Shown: positions 43,220 to 52,668, counted from the stretch's first letter. The stretch: 64,000 nucleotides of DNA from PSRF01 sp051000815 (GCA_051000815.1 JBPCNX010000038.1:1-64000); one strand, 5' to 3'. Numbers and translations: made by a program. The notes: generated from the sequence alone by a model not told the origin.

Positions 43220-44060
43220 AAGGGGATTGCCAGCAGGTTTACAAATGCGTCACGACGCACATTACGTCGAGGAATTGTCCCAGCATCAACCCGCTGCAAT
43301 CGGGCGCATGATTTCGGTAGACAAAATCGATCCCAATCCTGAGCAACCCCGCACCGAGTTTGGTGACTTGAGTGAACTCACGGCATCGATCTCGGAGAAA
43401 GGTGTGCTGGAGCCCCTGCTCGTCAAACCTTCTCGGGTCACGGGGCGGTGGATGATCATAGCGGGCGAGCGCCGGTGGCGCGCCGCGCGCCAGGCCGGGC
43501 TGAAGGAAGTGCCCTGCGTCGAAATGGAAGTAGACGAAGGTACTGTCGCTGAGATTGCGCTGATTGAGAACATGCAGCGCAAGGATCTGACTGTTTGGGA
43601 AGAAGCTGACGGCCTTCTGAGTCTTTGCGAGCGATTCGGGTATACGCACGAAGATGTTGCGCGCAAGGTAGGGAAGAGCCGGAGCACCGTCACCGAAGCG
43701 TTATCGATCGCGGCAATTCCTGCGGATGTGCGGGAGATTTGTCGTGAAGCCGGCGTTTCAGCGAAGTCGATGTTGTTGCAGATCGTCCGTCAGCCAGATG
43801 ATGAAGGAATGCGGCGACTGGCGAAAGATATAGCTTCGCGTGGCTTAACGAGGGACGACGCGAGGGAAGTGCGACGCCAGGAAATGGGACCTCGGATTAC
43901 TCCAGAAGCGAAACCCTATTCTTTTAAGTATGTCTCTCCGGGGAGAGAATTTACTCTGGAATTGCGCTTTCGCAGGTCAGCTGTAGATGAGAAGGATATA
44001 GTAGCCGCACTCCGTTCAGCAGCTCGTCGCATCGAGGATCGAAATCACGGTCCCGAGTGA
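43212..44060 (+). CDS. parB: Chromosome partitioning protein ParB/Spo0J
   Basis: ParB is the CTPase clamp that loads at parS sites. I choose GTG 43212 (VSKRGLPAGLQM) because it matches the usual ParB start MSKRGLP.GL and has AGAGG 9 bases upstream. ATG 43182, ten codons earlier, is possible. This gives 282 residues and an eight-base overlap with parA. The ParB/Srx domain has PNPEQPRTEF, IIAGERRWRAARQAGL and ALIENMQRKDLT. A helix-turn-helix (EDVARKVGKSRSTVTEALS) follows. I found no parS palindrome in the window. Confidence 0.93.
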   Translation: MSKRGLPAGLQMRHDAHYVEELSQHQPAAIGRMISVDKIDPNPEQPRTEFGDLSELTASISEKGVLEPLLVKPSRVTGRWMIIAGERRWRAARQAGLKEVPCVEMEVDEGTVAEIALIENMQRKDLTVWEEADGLLSLCERFGYTHEDVARKVGKSRSTVTEALSIAAIPADVREICREAGVSAKSMLLQIVRQPDDEGMRRLAKDIASRGLTRDDAREVRRQEMGPRITPEAKPYSFKYVSPGREFTLELRFRRSAVDEKDIVAALRSAARRIEDRNHGPE

Positions 44061-44098
44061 TCAGCTCTTCACGCCAATTCACAAATCAGACATCGAAG

Positions 44099-44650
44099 CT
44101 ATTTTGCGGCTGCGCTTTTCTTCTTCTCCGCAGCCGCACGCTTTTGTAGGCCTCTGGCCCAGCGCTCGAGCGTAGGCTGAATCGGCTTGAACAAGCGGGC
44201 GCGAAGGGTGTGCCTCTTTTCATTCCAGGCTTTGAGTTGTTTCTCCGTGTACAGGCGCACTGCAGGCTCCAACTGCGTCTTCTTAAGCGAATGTCGCAAC
44301 GTCAGGTGGTAGTGCTGACCAACCAGGGAAAAGATGATCGCCGCAAGATTACCTTTGAAAGACATCCGAGGAATGATTCGCTTATGGATCGGTTTGTTGG
44401 TGGGAAGGAGCACACCGACGGCCACTTCCAGCCATGAACCCTTCGGGCCCTGGCGTGGATGGTAAAGGCCGGGCAACTCCGACGCCTGGGGTATTCCTTT
44501 TAGCCGCGGGTCGGCAATGAATTCCACTAATCTTATCCGTTCGATTCCTCGTGTGTGCTCCCGCGGTAGATTATCAAAGGCACTCTCAACATGAGCGATC
44601 GTGTCCTGCGGAAGCTTTCTTTCAAGCTGATTCTCGATTTTGATGGCCAC
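44099..44650 (-). CDS. Conserved hypothetical protein, lysine-rich C-terminus
   Basis: I do not recognise this 183-residue protein. It starts at GTG 44650 and has no signal peptide or membrane helix. An N-terminal region (LPREHTRGIERIRLVEF) is followed by YHPRQGPKGSWLEVAVG and by GQHYHLTLRHSLKK, with clustered His/Arg that could bind metal or nucleic acid. The C-terminus is Ala/Lys-rich (RAAAEKKKSAAAK). Coding quality and the unbroken frame support a real gene; it is convergent with parB. Confidence 0.6.
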   Translation of the reverse strand: MAIKIENQLERKLPQDTIAHVESAFDNLPREHTRGIERIRLVEFIADPRLKGIPQASELPGLYHPRQGPKGSWLEVAVGVLLPTNKPIHKRIIPRMSFKGNLAAIIFSLVGQHYHLTLRHSLKKTQLEPAVRLYTEKQLKAWNEKRHTLRARLFKPIQPTLERWARGLQKRAAAEKKKSAAAK

Positions 44651-45084
44651 TCTTAAATAGTCCTTTGAAAACTGTAGTTAGGAAGTTGCCGTAATGTAGG
44701 GGAAGCAATGGATAGCGTCAAGTTGGTCTAACTCAACGGGAGCCCAAGCTCCATCTCGTCCAGCCCGCATAAAGAAAGGAACAAAGAACGTTCTAATCAA
44801 TCGTCGCTCTCTCCCTGGGTTTTGCCCACGTTCGTTGCGTCTGATAATACATATTATGTTATGAAGCTCTGTTGAATCGCGTAGCCGTCAATCTGGGCGG
44901 CGCGTGGTAGCCTCGTAAGAGTGGTAGGTCTTTGGAACAGTCGGCCAGCTGAATGTTTACTATGATTTGCGTCAATAAGAGGCTTACAGGCTTGCCCCGC
45001 TGAGTTGACACTCGTTAAGCCTGACTGCTACCCTACGCGGTCTTTTCCTGCACTGTTCATATAGTGGTTCTATAAGGAGTTTAC
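44651..45084. other. 434-base gap upstream of metK
   Basis: No gene is seen. A short AT palindrome (ataatacatattat, about 44844-44857) could be an operator. The metK promoter is at 45005-45034. I looked for SAM and SAH riboswitch signatures upstream of metK and recognised none; the leader after the predicted transcription start is only about 45 bases. Confidence 0.5.
45005..45034 (+). promoter_or_regulatory. Sigma-70-type promoter for metK-ahcY
   Basis: A perfect TTGACA (45005-45010), 18-base spacer and TACCCT (45029-45034). The start would be near 45041, ahead of AAGGAG at 45074-45079. Confidence 0.5.
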
Positions 45085-46236
45085 TTGAGTACTGAATCAG
45101 GTTTTCTATTCACCTCCGAGTCTGTAACCGAAGGTCACCCGGACAAGATAGCTGATCAAATTTCCGACGCCGTGCTGGATGCCGCCCTGACTGAGGATCC
45201 AACCGCGCGCGTTGCTTGTGAGACTCTTGTTACCACGGGCCTGGTCGTCATCGCCGGCGAGATTACCACCAACGCGCGCATCGACTACACGCGCGTGGCG
45301 CGAGACACCATTCGCGAAATCGGCTATACGAGAGCCAAGTATGGCTTTGATTGTGACACCTGCAGCGTCCTTTCAGCGCTTGATCGACAATCTCCGGATA
45401 TCGCCATGGGCGTTGATACCGGCGGCGCCGGCGATCAGGGATTGATGTTTGGCTATGCCTGCAATGAGACACCCGAGCTGATGCCGCTTCCGATTCAGCT
45501 CGCTCATATGCTAGCCAGGCGACTTTCCGAGACCCGTAAATCCGGTGACCTTCCTTACCTTCGGCCTGATGGCAAATCTCAGGTGACGATCGAATACCGC
45601 GATGGGCGCCCGTTTCGAGTTGAGGCGGTTGTTATTTCCTCCCAGCATGATCCGAATGTAACCAACGAACAACTCCGTTCGGAAATCCAGGAAAAAGTGA
45701 TTCAGCACACGGTCTCGGCCGACCTTCTGGATGAGAACACCAAGTACCACATCAACCCAACCGGGCGCTTCGTTACCGGCGGGCCTCAGGGTGATGCCGG
45801 GCTTACGGGCCGGAAGATTATTGTCGACACCTATGGCGGTTATGCGCCTCATGGTGGCGGCGCCTTCTCCGGTAAGGATCCCACGAAAGTAGATCGTTCT
45901 GCCGCCTACATGGCTCGCTACGTCGCCAAGAACATCGTCGCCGCTGGTCTTGCGGATCGCTGTATGGTCCAACTCGCTTATGCTATCGGCGTGGCGGAGC
46001 CAGTCTCTGTGATGGTCGATACCAAAGGCACCGGCCGAATCAGTGAAAATGCTTTAGCGAAGCTCGTGCGTGACAGCTTCGTTCTGACTCCAGGCGGAAT
46101 CATGGAAGAACTTAATCTTCGCAGGCCTATTTATAAAGCGACTGCTGCCTACGGACATTTCGGTCGAGAAGAAAATGGTTTCAACTGGGAAAAGACGGAC
46201 AAGGCTGAGACGCTACGGGCTGCCGCCGGAATTTGA
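45085..46236 (+). CDS. metK: S-adenosylmethionine synthetase
   Basis: It makes SAM from methionine and ATP. The 383-residue protein starts at TTG 45085, five bases after AAGGAG; no ATG lies nearby in frame. Signatures are TEGHPDKIADQISDAVLD, GAGDQGLMFGYA and GGGAFSGKDPTKVDRSAAY (P-loop-like). The length is standard. It is followed 43 bases later by ahcY, so SAM synthesis and SAH removal share one operon. Confidence 0.97.
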   Translation: MSTESGFLFTSESVTEGHPDKIADQISDAVLDAALTEDPTARVACETLVTTGLVVIAGEITTNARIDYTRVARDTIREIGYTRAKYGFDCDTCSVLSALDRQSPDIAMGVDTGGAGDQGLMFGYACNETPELMPLPIQLAHMLARRLSETRKSGDLPYLRPDGKSQVTIEYRDGRPFRVEAVVISSQHDPNVTNEQLRSEIQEKVIQHTVSADLLDENTKYHINPTGRFVTGGPQGDAGLTGRKIIVDTYGGYAPHGGGAFSGKDPTKVDRSAAYMARYVAKNIVAAGLADRCMVQLAYAIGVAEPVSVMVDTKGTGRISENALAKLVRDSFVLTPGGIMEELNLRRPIYKATAAYGHFGREENGFNWEKTDKAETLRAAAGI

Positions 46237-46279
46237 ACGGCTGAATAACTAATCTCAATTTCAAAAGAGGAAAATTTAT

Positions 46280-47557
46280 ATGAGCGCAACACGTTCGCTT
46301 GAATATGACGTGAAAGATATTGGTTTGGCCGGCAAAGGTAAGCAACGTATTGAGTGGGCCGAACGCGAGATGCCGGTCCTTAGGTTGATCCGCGAACGGT
46401 TCGGATCGGAAAAACCTCTCGCGGGCGTGAAGCTTCTCGCGTGCGCACATATCACCACAGAAACCGCAAATCTTGCTCGAGCTTTACAGGCAGGCGGCGC
46501 CGAATCTGTTCTAATTGCTTCTAATCCCCTCTCTACACAGGATGATGTTGCAGCTTCTTTAGTTCAGGATTGGGGAATCCCCGTGTACGCAATCAAAGGC
46601 GAATCAACGGACACGTTCAATCGCCACGTGCGCACTGCCCTCGACAGCCATCCAGACGTGGTTATTGATGACGGTTCCGACGTGGTGGCGACTTTGATCA
46701 AGGAGCGAGCCAGCCAGGTTCCTGAAATTATCGGATCAACTGAAGAAACCACGACGGGTATCCAACGACTCGAGGCAATGCAGGCTGCCGGCGTTTTAAC
46801 CTTTCCCTCAATCGCCGTGAATAACGCTCAGACAAAGCACTTTTTTGATAACCGGTATGGTACTGGCCAGTCGACACTGGATGGGATTATTCGCGCCACC
46901 AACATTCTGCTCGCGGGTCGCAATTTCGTCGTGGTCGGTTATGGCTGGTGCGGCAAAGGGGTGGCCCTGAGGGCGCGGGGCATGGGTGCTAACGTTATCG
47001 TCACGGAAATTGATCCGATTAAAGCTGTGGAAGCAGTAATGGACGGTTTCCGCGTTATGCCGATTGCCGAGGCCGCCCCGCTTGGGGACATCTTCGTTAC
47101 CGTTACTGGTAACCGTCACGTTATCGATGGAGCACATTTCAAGAAAATGAAAGATAGTGCGATCGTTTGTAACAGTGGACACTTCGATCTCGAACTCAAT
47201 CTAACAGCACTCGGTGAAATGTCTGAAGCGCCTGTGAACATGCGGCCGTTCGTCGATGAGTACAAAGTCAAAGCCAGCGGCCGGCGCATTATCGTTCTCG
47301 GTGAAGGTCGTTTGATTAATCTTGCAGCGGCCGAGGGCCATCCCGCCAGCGTCATGGACATGAGCTTCGCGAATCAGGCGCTTTCGGTTGAGTATCTGGT
47401 GAAGAACAAGGGTAAGCTCGACCCGGGCGTTCACCTACTACCTAAGGAAGTTGACACTGAAATTGCCAGCTTGAAACTGCGTGCTCTGGGAATGAGTATC
47501 GACACGCTCACGTCGGAACAGATGGAGTACATCTCGAGTTGGGAGATGGGAACGTAG
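46280..47557 (+). CDS. ahcY: Adenosylhomocysteinase
   Basis: It hydrolyses S-adenosylhomocysteine to adenosine and homocysteine with bound NAD. The 425-residue protein carries HITTETANLARALQAGGAE, DDGSDVVATL, ETTTGIQRLEAMQ and the NAD-binding VVGYGWCGKGVALRARGMGA. It ends SWEMGT, the shorter form without the Lys/Tyr C-terminal tail of eukaryotic and many proteobacterial enzymes. AGAGGAAAA precedes the ATG. Confidence 0.97.
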   Translation: MSATRSLEYDVKDIGLAGKGKQRIEWAEREMPVLRLIRERFGSEKPLAGVKLLACAHITTETANLARALQAGGAESVLIASNPLSTQDDVAASLVQDWGIPVYAIKGESTDTFNRHVRTALDSHPDVVIDDGSDVVATLIKERASQVPEIIGSTEETTTGIQRLEAMQAAGVLTFPSIAVNNAQTKHFFDNRYGTGQSTLDGIIRATNILLAGRNFVVVGYGWCGKGVALRARGMGANVIVTEIDPIKAVEAVMDGFRVMPIAEAAPLGDIFVTVTGNRHVIDGAHFKKMKDSAIVCNSGHFDLELNLTALGEMSEAPVNMRPFVDEYKVKASGRRIIVLGEGRLINLAAAEGHPASVMDMSFANQALSVEYLVKNKGKLDPGVHLLPKEVDTEIASLKLRALGMSIDTLTSEQMEYISSWEMGT

Positions 47558-47560
47558 CGC

Positions 47561-49861
47561 TTACGTTCGAATTCGAGATAGAAGATAGCTCCCGGCAGCG
47601 GCGAATATTATTGCAGGTGACCATCCGGCCACTGCCGGGGGCAGCAATCCCAGATTGCCAAGCTGCTGTAACCCTCCGCCGACACCCCAGTAAGCGATAC
47701 TGAGACCTACTGCCCCACACAGCGCTACTACCGTTCCCCTCCTGCCAAAAGACAACGCCAGCGGTATTCCAATGAAGGCCATTACGATCACACTAAAAGG
47801 CGCTGCATACTTACGCTGTAGCGCTACAGCCAGAGCTGAGACCGAGACTCCGCGGCGGCGAGCCGCACTTAAATAGCTGCTTAAACCAGTCGCGCTTAAC
47901 TGAGAAGGCCTGTCTATCGTCGGCTTAAGTATATTGACTGGCTCGATTGCCGCTTCTATTTGTGGAGCGATCTGCCGTTCAATCTGCATTCCTTTGAAGG
48001 TCAAAACCTCGGCATCTCTTAATGCAACACGGTTGCTTCCGATCCAAACTCCGGTGTTGGCGGTCGTCACATTGGTCGGATGAACTCCGGCTGCATCGAA
48101 CTCATAAATTGTCGGCTGCTCCAAAGCATTTGTCTGCTCATTGAATTCATAAGAATACAGACGGTTGCTTTCGGCTGAGGCTAACCACTGTCGGCCGGTC
48201 CCGGTGGTGGCGCGCGCTTCCCCTCCCTTGATTCGCGCTCGCAGCGAGTCTTGCTTGACGTTGCTGTAGGGCATTAGGTGTTCCTGGACAACCCAGGCGC
48301 AGGCCCCAGCGGCAACGGCAAAGACCAGCCCGGGAACCATCAGGCGATAGACGCTTTGCCCTGAGGCCCACCAGGCGATCGTTTCGTTGCGTCGGGCCAA
48401 CAAGGCGTAGGTCATAAGCGCCGCCACCAGCATCGTCGCCGGAAATATCTCAACAGTTATAAGCGGCAGAAGGAAGAGAATATATCGGGAGACCAGTGCA
48501 AAACCGACGCGGTTAGCTGCGATGAAGCGCCACAATTCAAAGAGTGTGAAAACAATAAAAATCGCTACCAGTGAAACGAAGGTAAAGAGAAAGTTGGAAC
48601 CCAGCGTTCTAAACAATCCGATATCGAGCAGGCTGGGAAATCCGGAACGCCCGGCACCCAGCGTGTGCGTTGAGGTGTCGGGCTTCGGTTTCTTCCGACT
48701 CCGCTCACGAGAACTCGCATCAAGGCGACGAGCACCAATTGTGATTGAGGGGAGCCGCTGAACCAACAGGAAGACGAGGCTCAAGCAGACCATTAAGATA
48801 GTCGCAGCCCAGGCGCCCACAGCAGGTGGAACGGTTCCCGCTCGCGAAAGTGCTTCCCCCAACAGTGAAACAAGGTAATAGATCACCAGAATGGCAATCG
48901 CGAGCAAAACACCCAGTCCCCTTCCTCCCCGCCTGACTCGCATTCCGAGCGCGCCGCCCAGCAAGGCGAAGATCAGAGGAGAGACAGAAAGCGCCAACCT
49001 GCGGTGTAGCGTTCTTTCACTGGCGCGACGTTGTTCGGGCGTTCCGAAGGACGCTTGCTTAGTCAGGTCCTGCCAGTCCATTTCATCCGGATCGGTTTCA
49101 GCTCCATTCAGCCGGGCGAGCAACGCTGCCCTGCCTGTGTTTATCGCGAGGCGAAGCTGATCCAATCTCTCAACCACATAAGAACTCTTGTCGGTTATCT
49201 TTTCCGCTGGAATCTTCAACGCAACCGCGTCGCGCAATACCAACTCCGAGACGTCACCCGAGGAATCGATCCGCCCGGATCGCGCCGTGACCACCCGAAC
49301 TGATTCATCTGCTTGCTGAGAGTAGATAAAGACCCGACCCCATGATCCTGTCGCTTTGTCACCGTCACGCACATAGATCACGTAACCCGGTATTTCTGTA
49401 TTGAAGGTTCTCGGGTCGACTGGTGATTCGAGTTTTCTGAGAGCACTCTCCACTGCCGCCCTTTTCAGATCTCGAGCTGCGCGCGGCGCCTCAACTAGCT
49501 GAATATAAGTAGTTGCACCCATTACCAGCAGTCCGATGATGAGAACTGGCCACAGCATGGTCCAGGTACCCACACCGGCCGCTCTCATCGCCACAATTTC
49601 GCTGTCGCTGCCCATCCGCGCGAAACCGATAATGATTCCTGTCAGGACAGCGGTGGGTAAAGACAGGACCAACACTCCCGGGAGGAAGGCTGCGCCTAAC
49701 TGCGACAGTACTGAAATGGGAATCTGTGCATAAAGCGCGAGTTCGGCAAATCGTCCGGCCTGTTGTGCAAATAGAATAGCCGTCAACAGAAGGAGAGTCA
49801 GAAACACGTAAGGGAGTGCTGCGCGAGCAACGTAATCGGCAATTAGCTTTCTCGATCTCAT
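47561..49861 (-). CDS. LptF-LptG fusion, LPS export permease
   Basis: LptF and LptG are normally two proteins of about 360 residues that form the inner-membrane part of the LptB2FG transporter. Here one 766-residue frame holds both. Residues 1-375 have six membrane helices around a periplasmic beta-jellyroll, with FLPGVLVLSLPTAVLTGIIIG and SDSEIVAMRAAGVG (coupling helix). A charged linker (RERSRKKPKPDTSTHT) follows. Residues about 405-766 repeat the plan (PLITVEIFPATMLVAAL, ARRNETIAWWASGQSV). One polypeptide can thus supply the whole heterodimer. It follows recO by 49 bases on the same strand. The fusion is seen directly; the order LptF-first is inferred. Confidence 0.85.
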   Translation of the reverse strand: MRSRKLIADYVARAALPYVFLTLLLLTAILFAQQAGRFAELALYAQIPISVLSQLGAAFLPGVLVLSLPTAVLTGIIIGFARMGSDSEIVAMRAAGVGTWTMLWPVLIIGLLVMGATTYIQLVEAPRAARDLKRAAVESALRKLESPVDPRTFNTEIPGYVIYVRDGDKATGSWGRVFIYSQQADESVRVVTARSGRIDSSGDVSELVLRDAVALKIPAEKITDKSSYVVERLDQLRLAINTGRAALLARLNGAETDPDEMDWQDLTKQASFGTPEQRRASERTLHRRLALSVSPLIFALLGGALGMRVRRGGRGLGVLLAIAILVIYYLVSLLGEALSRAGTVPPAVGAWAATILMVCLSLVFLLVQRLPSITIGARRLDASSRERSRKKPKPDTSTHTLGAGRSGFPSLLDIGLFRTLGSNFLFTFVSLVAIFIVFTLFELWRFIAANRVGFALVSRYILFLLPLITVEIFPATMLVAALMTYALLARRNETIAWWASGQSVYRLMVPGLVFAVAAGACAWVVQEHLMPYSNVKQDSLRARIKGGEARATTGTGRQWLASAESNRLYSYEFNEQTNALEQPTIYEFDAAGVHPTNVTTANTGVWIGSNRVALRDAEVLTFKGMQIERQIAPQIEAAIEPVNILKPTIDRPSQLSATGLSSYLSAARRRGVSVSALAVALQRKYAAPFSVIVMAFIGIPLALSFGRRGTVVALCGAVGLSIAYWGVGGGLQQLGNLGLLPPAVAGWSPAIIFAAAGSYLLSRIRT

Positions 49862-49910
49862 TCGCTTGAATTCTAGGCAAGAAACGTTGGAAGACTAAGT
49901 TGGCAGGCGC

Positions 49911-50654
49911 TCATTGAAAGGTTGGTCTAACTCGAGGCTGTCTCTCGAGGACTCTTCCGATTAGCTGATGTGTTAGTTCACCCAATTCCCGAATCGTCTT
50001 AGGGGGAACCTCATGTGATTCTTTAGCAAAGATCTCCGGTCCGAGTCGTTGTGTCGCCCAGAGTCGCTGATGCACTTTGCGTGACAAGGCAGTGCCAAGG
50101 CCGTGGCTGCAGGCACGACATCGAAGCATCAGATCTGACCCCATGAAGGCCATGTCGTTCTCATTGAAAGTGCCGTGACACTCGCCGCACCGCCGAATGT
50201 CCGGCAGAAAGCCTTCCAGCTTCAATAGCCAGACCTCGAAGTATCTCAAGATCGTTTCAATATCAGCGGGCGACTCTGAGACGGCATCGAGACAGGCTTT
50301 CAACATTCTGAAAAGCTTTTCATTGGGTTGGTATGGCGCCGAGAAGTCAATTACGAGGTCGCCCATATACGCCAATCCTGCAAGAATTTCGGCATCACCT
50401 AAAAGGTTAAAGTGAGACTTGAGGATTTCAGCCTGGCGCAGTGAGACGAGTTCCTGGTGTTCTTTTTGATAAAACGAGAGCTGCAGCAGCGTGAAGGGTT
50501 CGAGTGCGGCTCCGAATCGGTTTTTCAATCGCCTGCAACCCCTGGCCACACCACGAATGAGGCCGTTGCCTCGCGTGAGACAAACTACAATTTTGTCTGC
50601 CTCAGCCAGATTATAGGTCCGCAGCACTAAAGCTTCCGTCTCCGAAAGAGCCAT
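49911..50654 (-). CDS. recO: DNA repair protein RecO
   Basis: RecO loads RecA with RecF and RecR and anneals strands. The 247-residue protein has the N-terminal OB-fold (EALVLRTYNLAEADKIVV), a helical body (GLAYMGDLVIDF, LRYFEVWLLKLEGFLPD) and a four-Cys zinc site (CGEC, CRAC). The length matches the family. It sits in an operon between a small membrane protein and lptFG. Confidence 0.93.
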   Translation of the reverse strand: MALSETEALVLRTYNLAEADKIVVCLTRGNGLIRGVARGCRRLKNRFGAALEPFTLLQLSFYQKEHQELVSLRQAEILKSHFNLLGDAEILAGLAYMGDLVIDFSAPYQPNEKLFRMLKACLDAVSESPADIETILRYFEVWLLKLEGFLPDIRRCGECHGTFNENDMAFMGSDLMLRCRACSHGLGTALSRKVHQRLWATQRLGPEIFAKESHEVPPKTIRELGELTHQLIGRVLERQPRVRPTFQ

Positions 50655-50713
50655 TCAGGGACCTCTGCCGTTAAAGCACCTTTGCCACGGTTTGCCGTTT
50701 TGCTCTTCTGGCT

Positions 50714-50890
50714 TCACTGACCAGGCGGAATGAAGTACAGAACCCAAGCCAGGGCGAGACCGATGATCATGAATTCCGCAAATACTTTGACTCCGTAAAT
50801 CAGCCGATCCTTGTCCTGGTCCTTCGCGACGGTACCAAATACGACGGCGGCCAAGAGGGCAAACAAAGCCATTACCAGAAAATGTCTCAC
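50714..50890 (-). CDS. 58-residue two-helix membrane protein
   Basis: The short frame runs from GTG 50890 to TGA 50714-50716. It has a strong GGAGG five bases upstream and overlaps the stop of the preceding gene as GTGA, so it is translationally coupled. The peptide has two hydrophobic segments, FLVMALFALLAAVVFGTV and MIIGLALAWVLYFIPPG, separated by a charged loop (AKDQDKDRLIYG). I know no function. Its partner upstream is also a membrane protein, so the two may form a complex. Confidence 0.7.
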   Translation of the reverse strand: MRHFLVMALFALLAAVVFGTVAKDQDKDRLIYGVKVFAEFMIIGLALAWVLYFIPPGQ

Positions 50891-51321
50891 GACTTCCTCC
50901 CAGCGGCGATATCAAAAGCGTCGAGCATAGCGAGGTAGTTAAGCAATCCGGCGATTATCAGAAACGTCCAACCATATTCGAAGGTTGCCAGAGCGGCCTG
51001 CTGCGGGTCATTCGAGAATCCGACGCCAAGGAGCCAGCAAACAATATAGAGGAGTCCCGTTCCGAGATTACCAATCATCGGTGGTATTTGGAGCACCGAG
51101 GTCAGACCCGGTTCAGCTCCGGTAAATCTAAAAAGGTGACCACCCATAACGAAACCGCAGATGAAGCAAATCCACACCGCTCCGCCCAAAAGCAGGGCTC
51201 GCAGCCAGTGTCCTTGCAAGAAGTGGCCCGCCCCAGGGCAAAGCCAGCCGGCTGCTCCCATCATCCAGGCCCGCGTTGGGGCCGGTTCATGAACCAGATC
51301 TCGCGACTTCTCTTTCTGCAA
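50887..51321 (-). CDS. Small polytopic membrane protein (DUF6677-like)
   Basis: The 144-residue protein starts at TTG 51321, with GGAGG 7 bases upstream; no ATG competes. About four membrane helices are seen (LLLGGAVWICFICGFVMGG, GTGLLYIVCWLLGVGF, FLIIAGLLNYLAMLDAFDI). GWLCPGAGHFLQGHW at the start is shared with TM2/DUF6677-like proteins. The function is unknown. It begins an operon with the 58-residue protein, recO and lptFG. Confidence 0.75.
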   Translation of the reverse strand: MQKEKSRDLVHEPAPTRAWMMGAAGWLCPGAGHFLQGHWLRALLLGGAVWICFICGFVMGGHLFRFTGAEPGLTSVLQIPPMIGNLGTGLLYIVCWLLGVGFSNDPQQAALATFEYGWTFLIIAGLLNYLAMLDAFDIAAGRKS

Positions 51322-51483
51322 TACTTATCCTCCAATCCTCGTCGGGTTTCTATTTAAGGTCTTACGTTAACTAAAGACCGCCTTGTTTCGAACTTTTCCT
51401 TTTCTCTTGATCAGCCTTCACCCGATTTCTTAAGCGTCGGCGCCACGACCCTTGATTGCCCACATTAACAGTGACCTCAGAGA

Positions 51484-52668
51484 TCAATACAGCAAATACT
51501 TCTGTCTCACCTCCGAAAACTTCGTCAAAGGTGCTTGCCACGCTGCCTGGATCGACTCTAACGAATCACCGCGCTCGAACGACTCTCGCAAACTTGACGT
51601 TCCGGCAATGACGTCAAAAGGATTACGATCGTAAACGTATTCATAAGGCGGCTCCTTCCAGCGGAAGTCTTCACGGTACATATCATAGGCAAGTTTGACC
51701 ATCGCTACTCCCACGATTACCGGCTCAAACTGATCGCGGTTAGTCACGTGAACTTGCACTCCCCCGCAACTCGCGCCGCCGTGTTTTTGAAAAGTTGGCC
51801 GGAAGACGCAACTTCGGAAAAATACCCCCGGAAAGCCGAGGTCATTTAGTCGCTTAGCGTATTCCTCAGGTTGTACATAAGGTGCACCGACCAGTTCGAA
51901 TGGTTTGGTGGTTCCCCTTCCCTCAGACATCTGGGTTCCTTCGAAGTGCACAGTGCCGGGAAAGACTGTTGCGGAATCGATTGTCGGAATGTTAGGTGAT
52001 GGCATGACCCAGGGTGCATCCGTCTCGTCCTGCCAGTACTCTCTTGCCCAACCCTCCATCGGCATCACTTCCAGACTGCAGCCGATCCCGAAGTGTTCGT
52101 TGAACATGCGGGCCAGTTCTCCGAGCGTCATACCGTGCCTAGTAGGAATGGGAAACTGCCCGACGAATGAAGCCTGCTTCGGCTCAAGCACATTCCCCGC
52201 GACGCCTGCTCCTGTGATCGGGTTTGGGCGATCACAAACAATCACCTTTTTCCCCAGTTTTTTCGCTGCTCGTAAGCAATTCGCCATCGTGTAGGCGAAC
52301 GTATAGATGCGACAGCCGACGTCCTGCATGTCAAAAATCAGCACATCGACAGCCTGAAGCATCGTGTCAGTCGGTTCTCGCGTTTCGCTGTACAACGAAT
52401 GAATCGGCAATCCAGTCGACCGATCCACGGCATGCTCGGTTTCAATCATATTGTCCTGAACATCACCGCGGATGCCGTGTTGCGGGCCGAACAAGGCAAT
52501 TAGATTTATGCCCCGATGAGCGTGGAGGAGATCTGCCGCATGCTGCAGGTTATGGTCTACAGAGGCCTGGTTACATACCAGCCCCACCCTTGCTCCCTGA
52601 ACACGATCTACGTGTCGTTCAAGTAATCTCTCAAGTCCGAGAGTGACGGAAACCTTACAGTTCTTCAT
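51484..52668 (-). CDS. Exo-beta-N-acetylmuramidase NamZ-like (DUF1343)
   Basis: NamZ enzymes release MurNAc from the non-reducing end of peptidoglycan fragments. The 394-residue protein has the family stretches FGPQHGIRGDVQDNM, DMQDVGCRIYTFAYTM, CDRPNPITGAGVAGNVLEP, PIPTRHGMTLGELARMFN and HFEGTQMSEGRGTTKPFE. No signal peptide is apparent, so it probably acts in the cytoplasm on recycled material, unlike secreted relatives. It shares an operon with an SDR and a peptidase-C26-type hydrolase. Confidence 0.88.
   Translation of the reverse strand: MKNCKVSVTLGLERLLERHVDRVQGARVGLVCNQASVDHNLQHAADLLHAHRGINLIALFGPQHGIRGDVQDNMIETEHAVDRSTGLPIHSLYSETREPTDTMLQAVDVLIFDMQDVGCRIYTFAYTMANCLRAAKKLGKKVIVCDRPNPITGAGVAGNVLEPKQASFVGQFPIPTRHGMTLGELARMFNEHFGIGCSLEVMPMEGWAREYWQDETDAPWVMPSPNIPTIDSATVFPGTVHFEGTQMSEGRGTTKPFELVGAPYVQPEEYAKRLNDLGFPGVFFRSCVFRPTFQKHGGASCGGVQVHVTNRDQFEPVIVGVAMVKLAYDMYREDFRWKEPPYEYVYDRNPFDVIAGTSSLRESFERGDSLESIQAAWQAPLTKFSEVRQKYLLY

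Noticed and set aside
42390..44098. parS site near parAB
   Set aside because: No sequence close to TGTTTCACGTGAAACA was found here or elsewhere in the window; only partial words such as gtttcacgt at about 56092.
44900..45084. SAM or SAH riboswitch upstream of metK-ahcY
   Set aside because: No known conserved core was recognised, and the leader after the predicted promoter is too short for the large classes.
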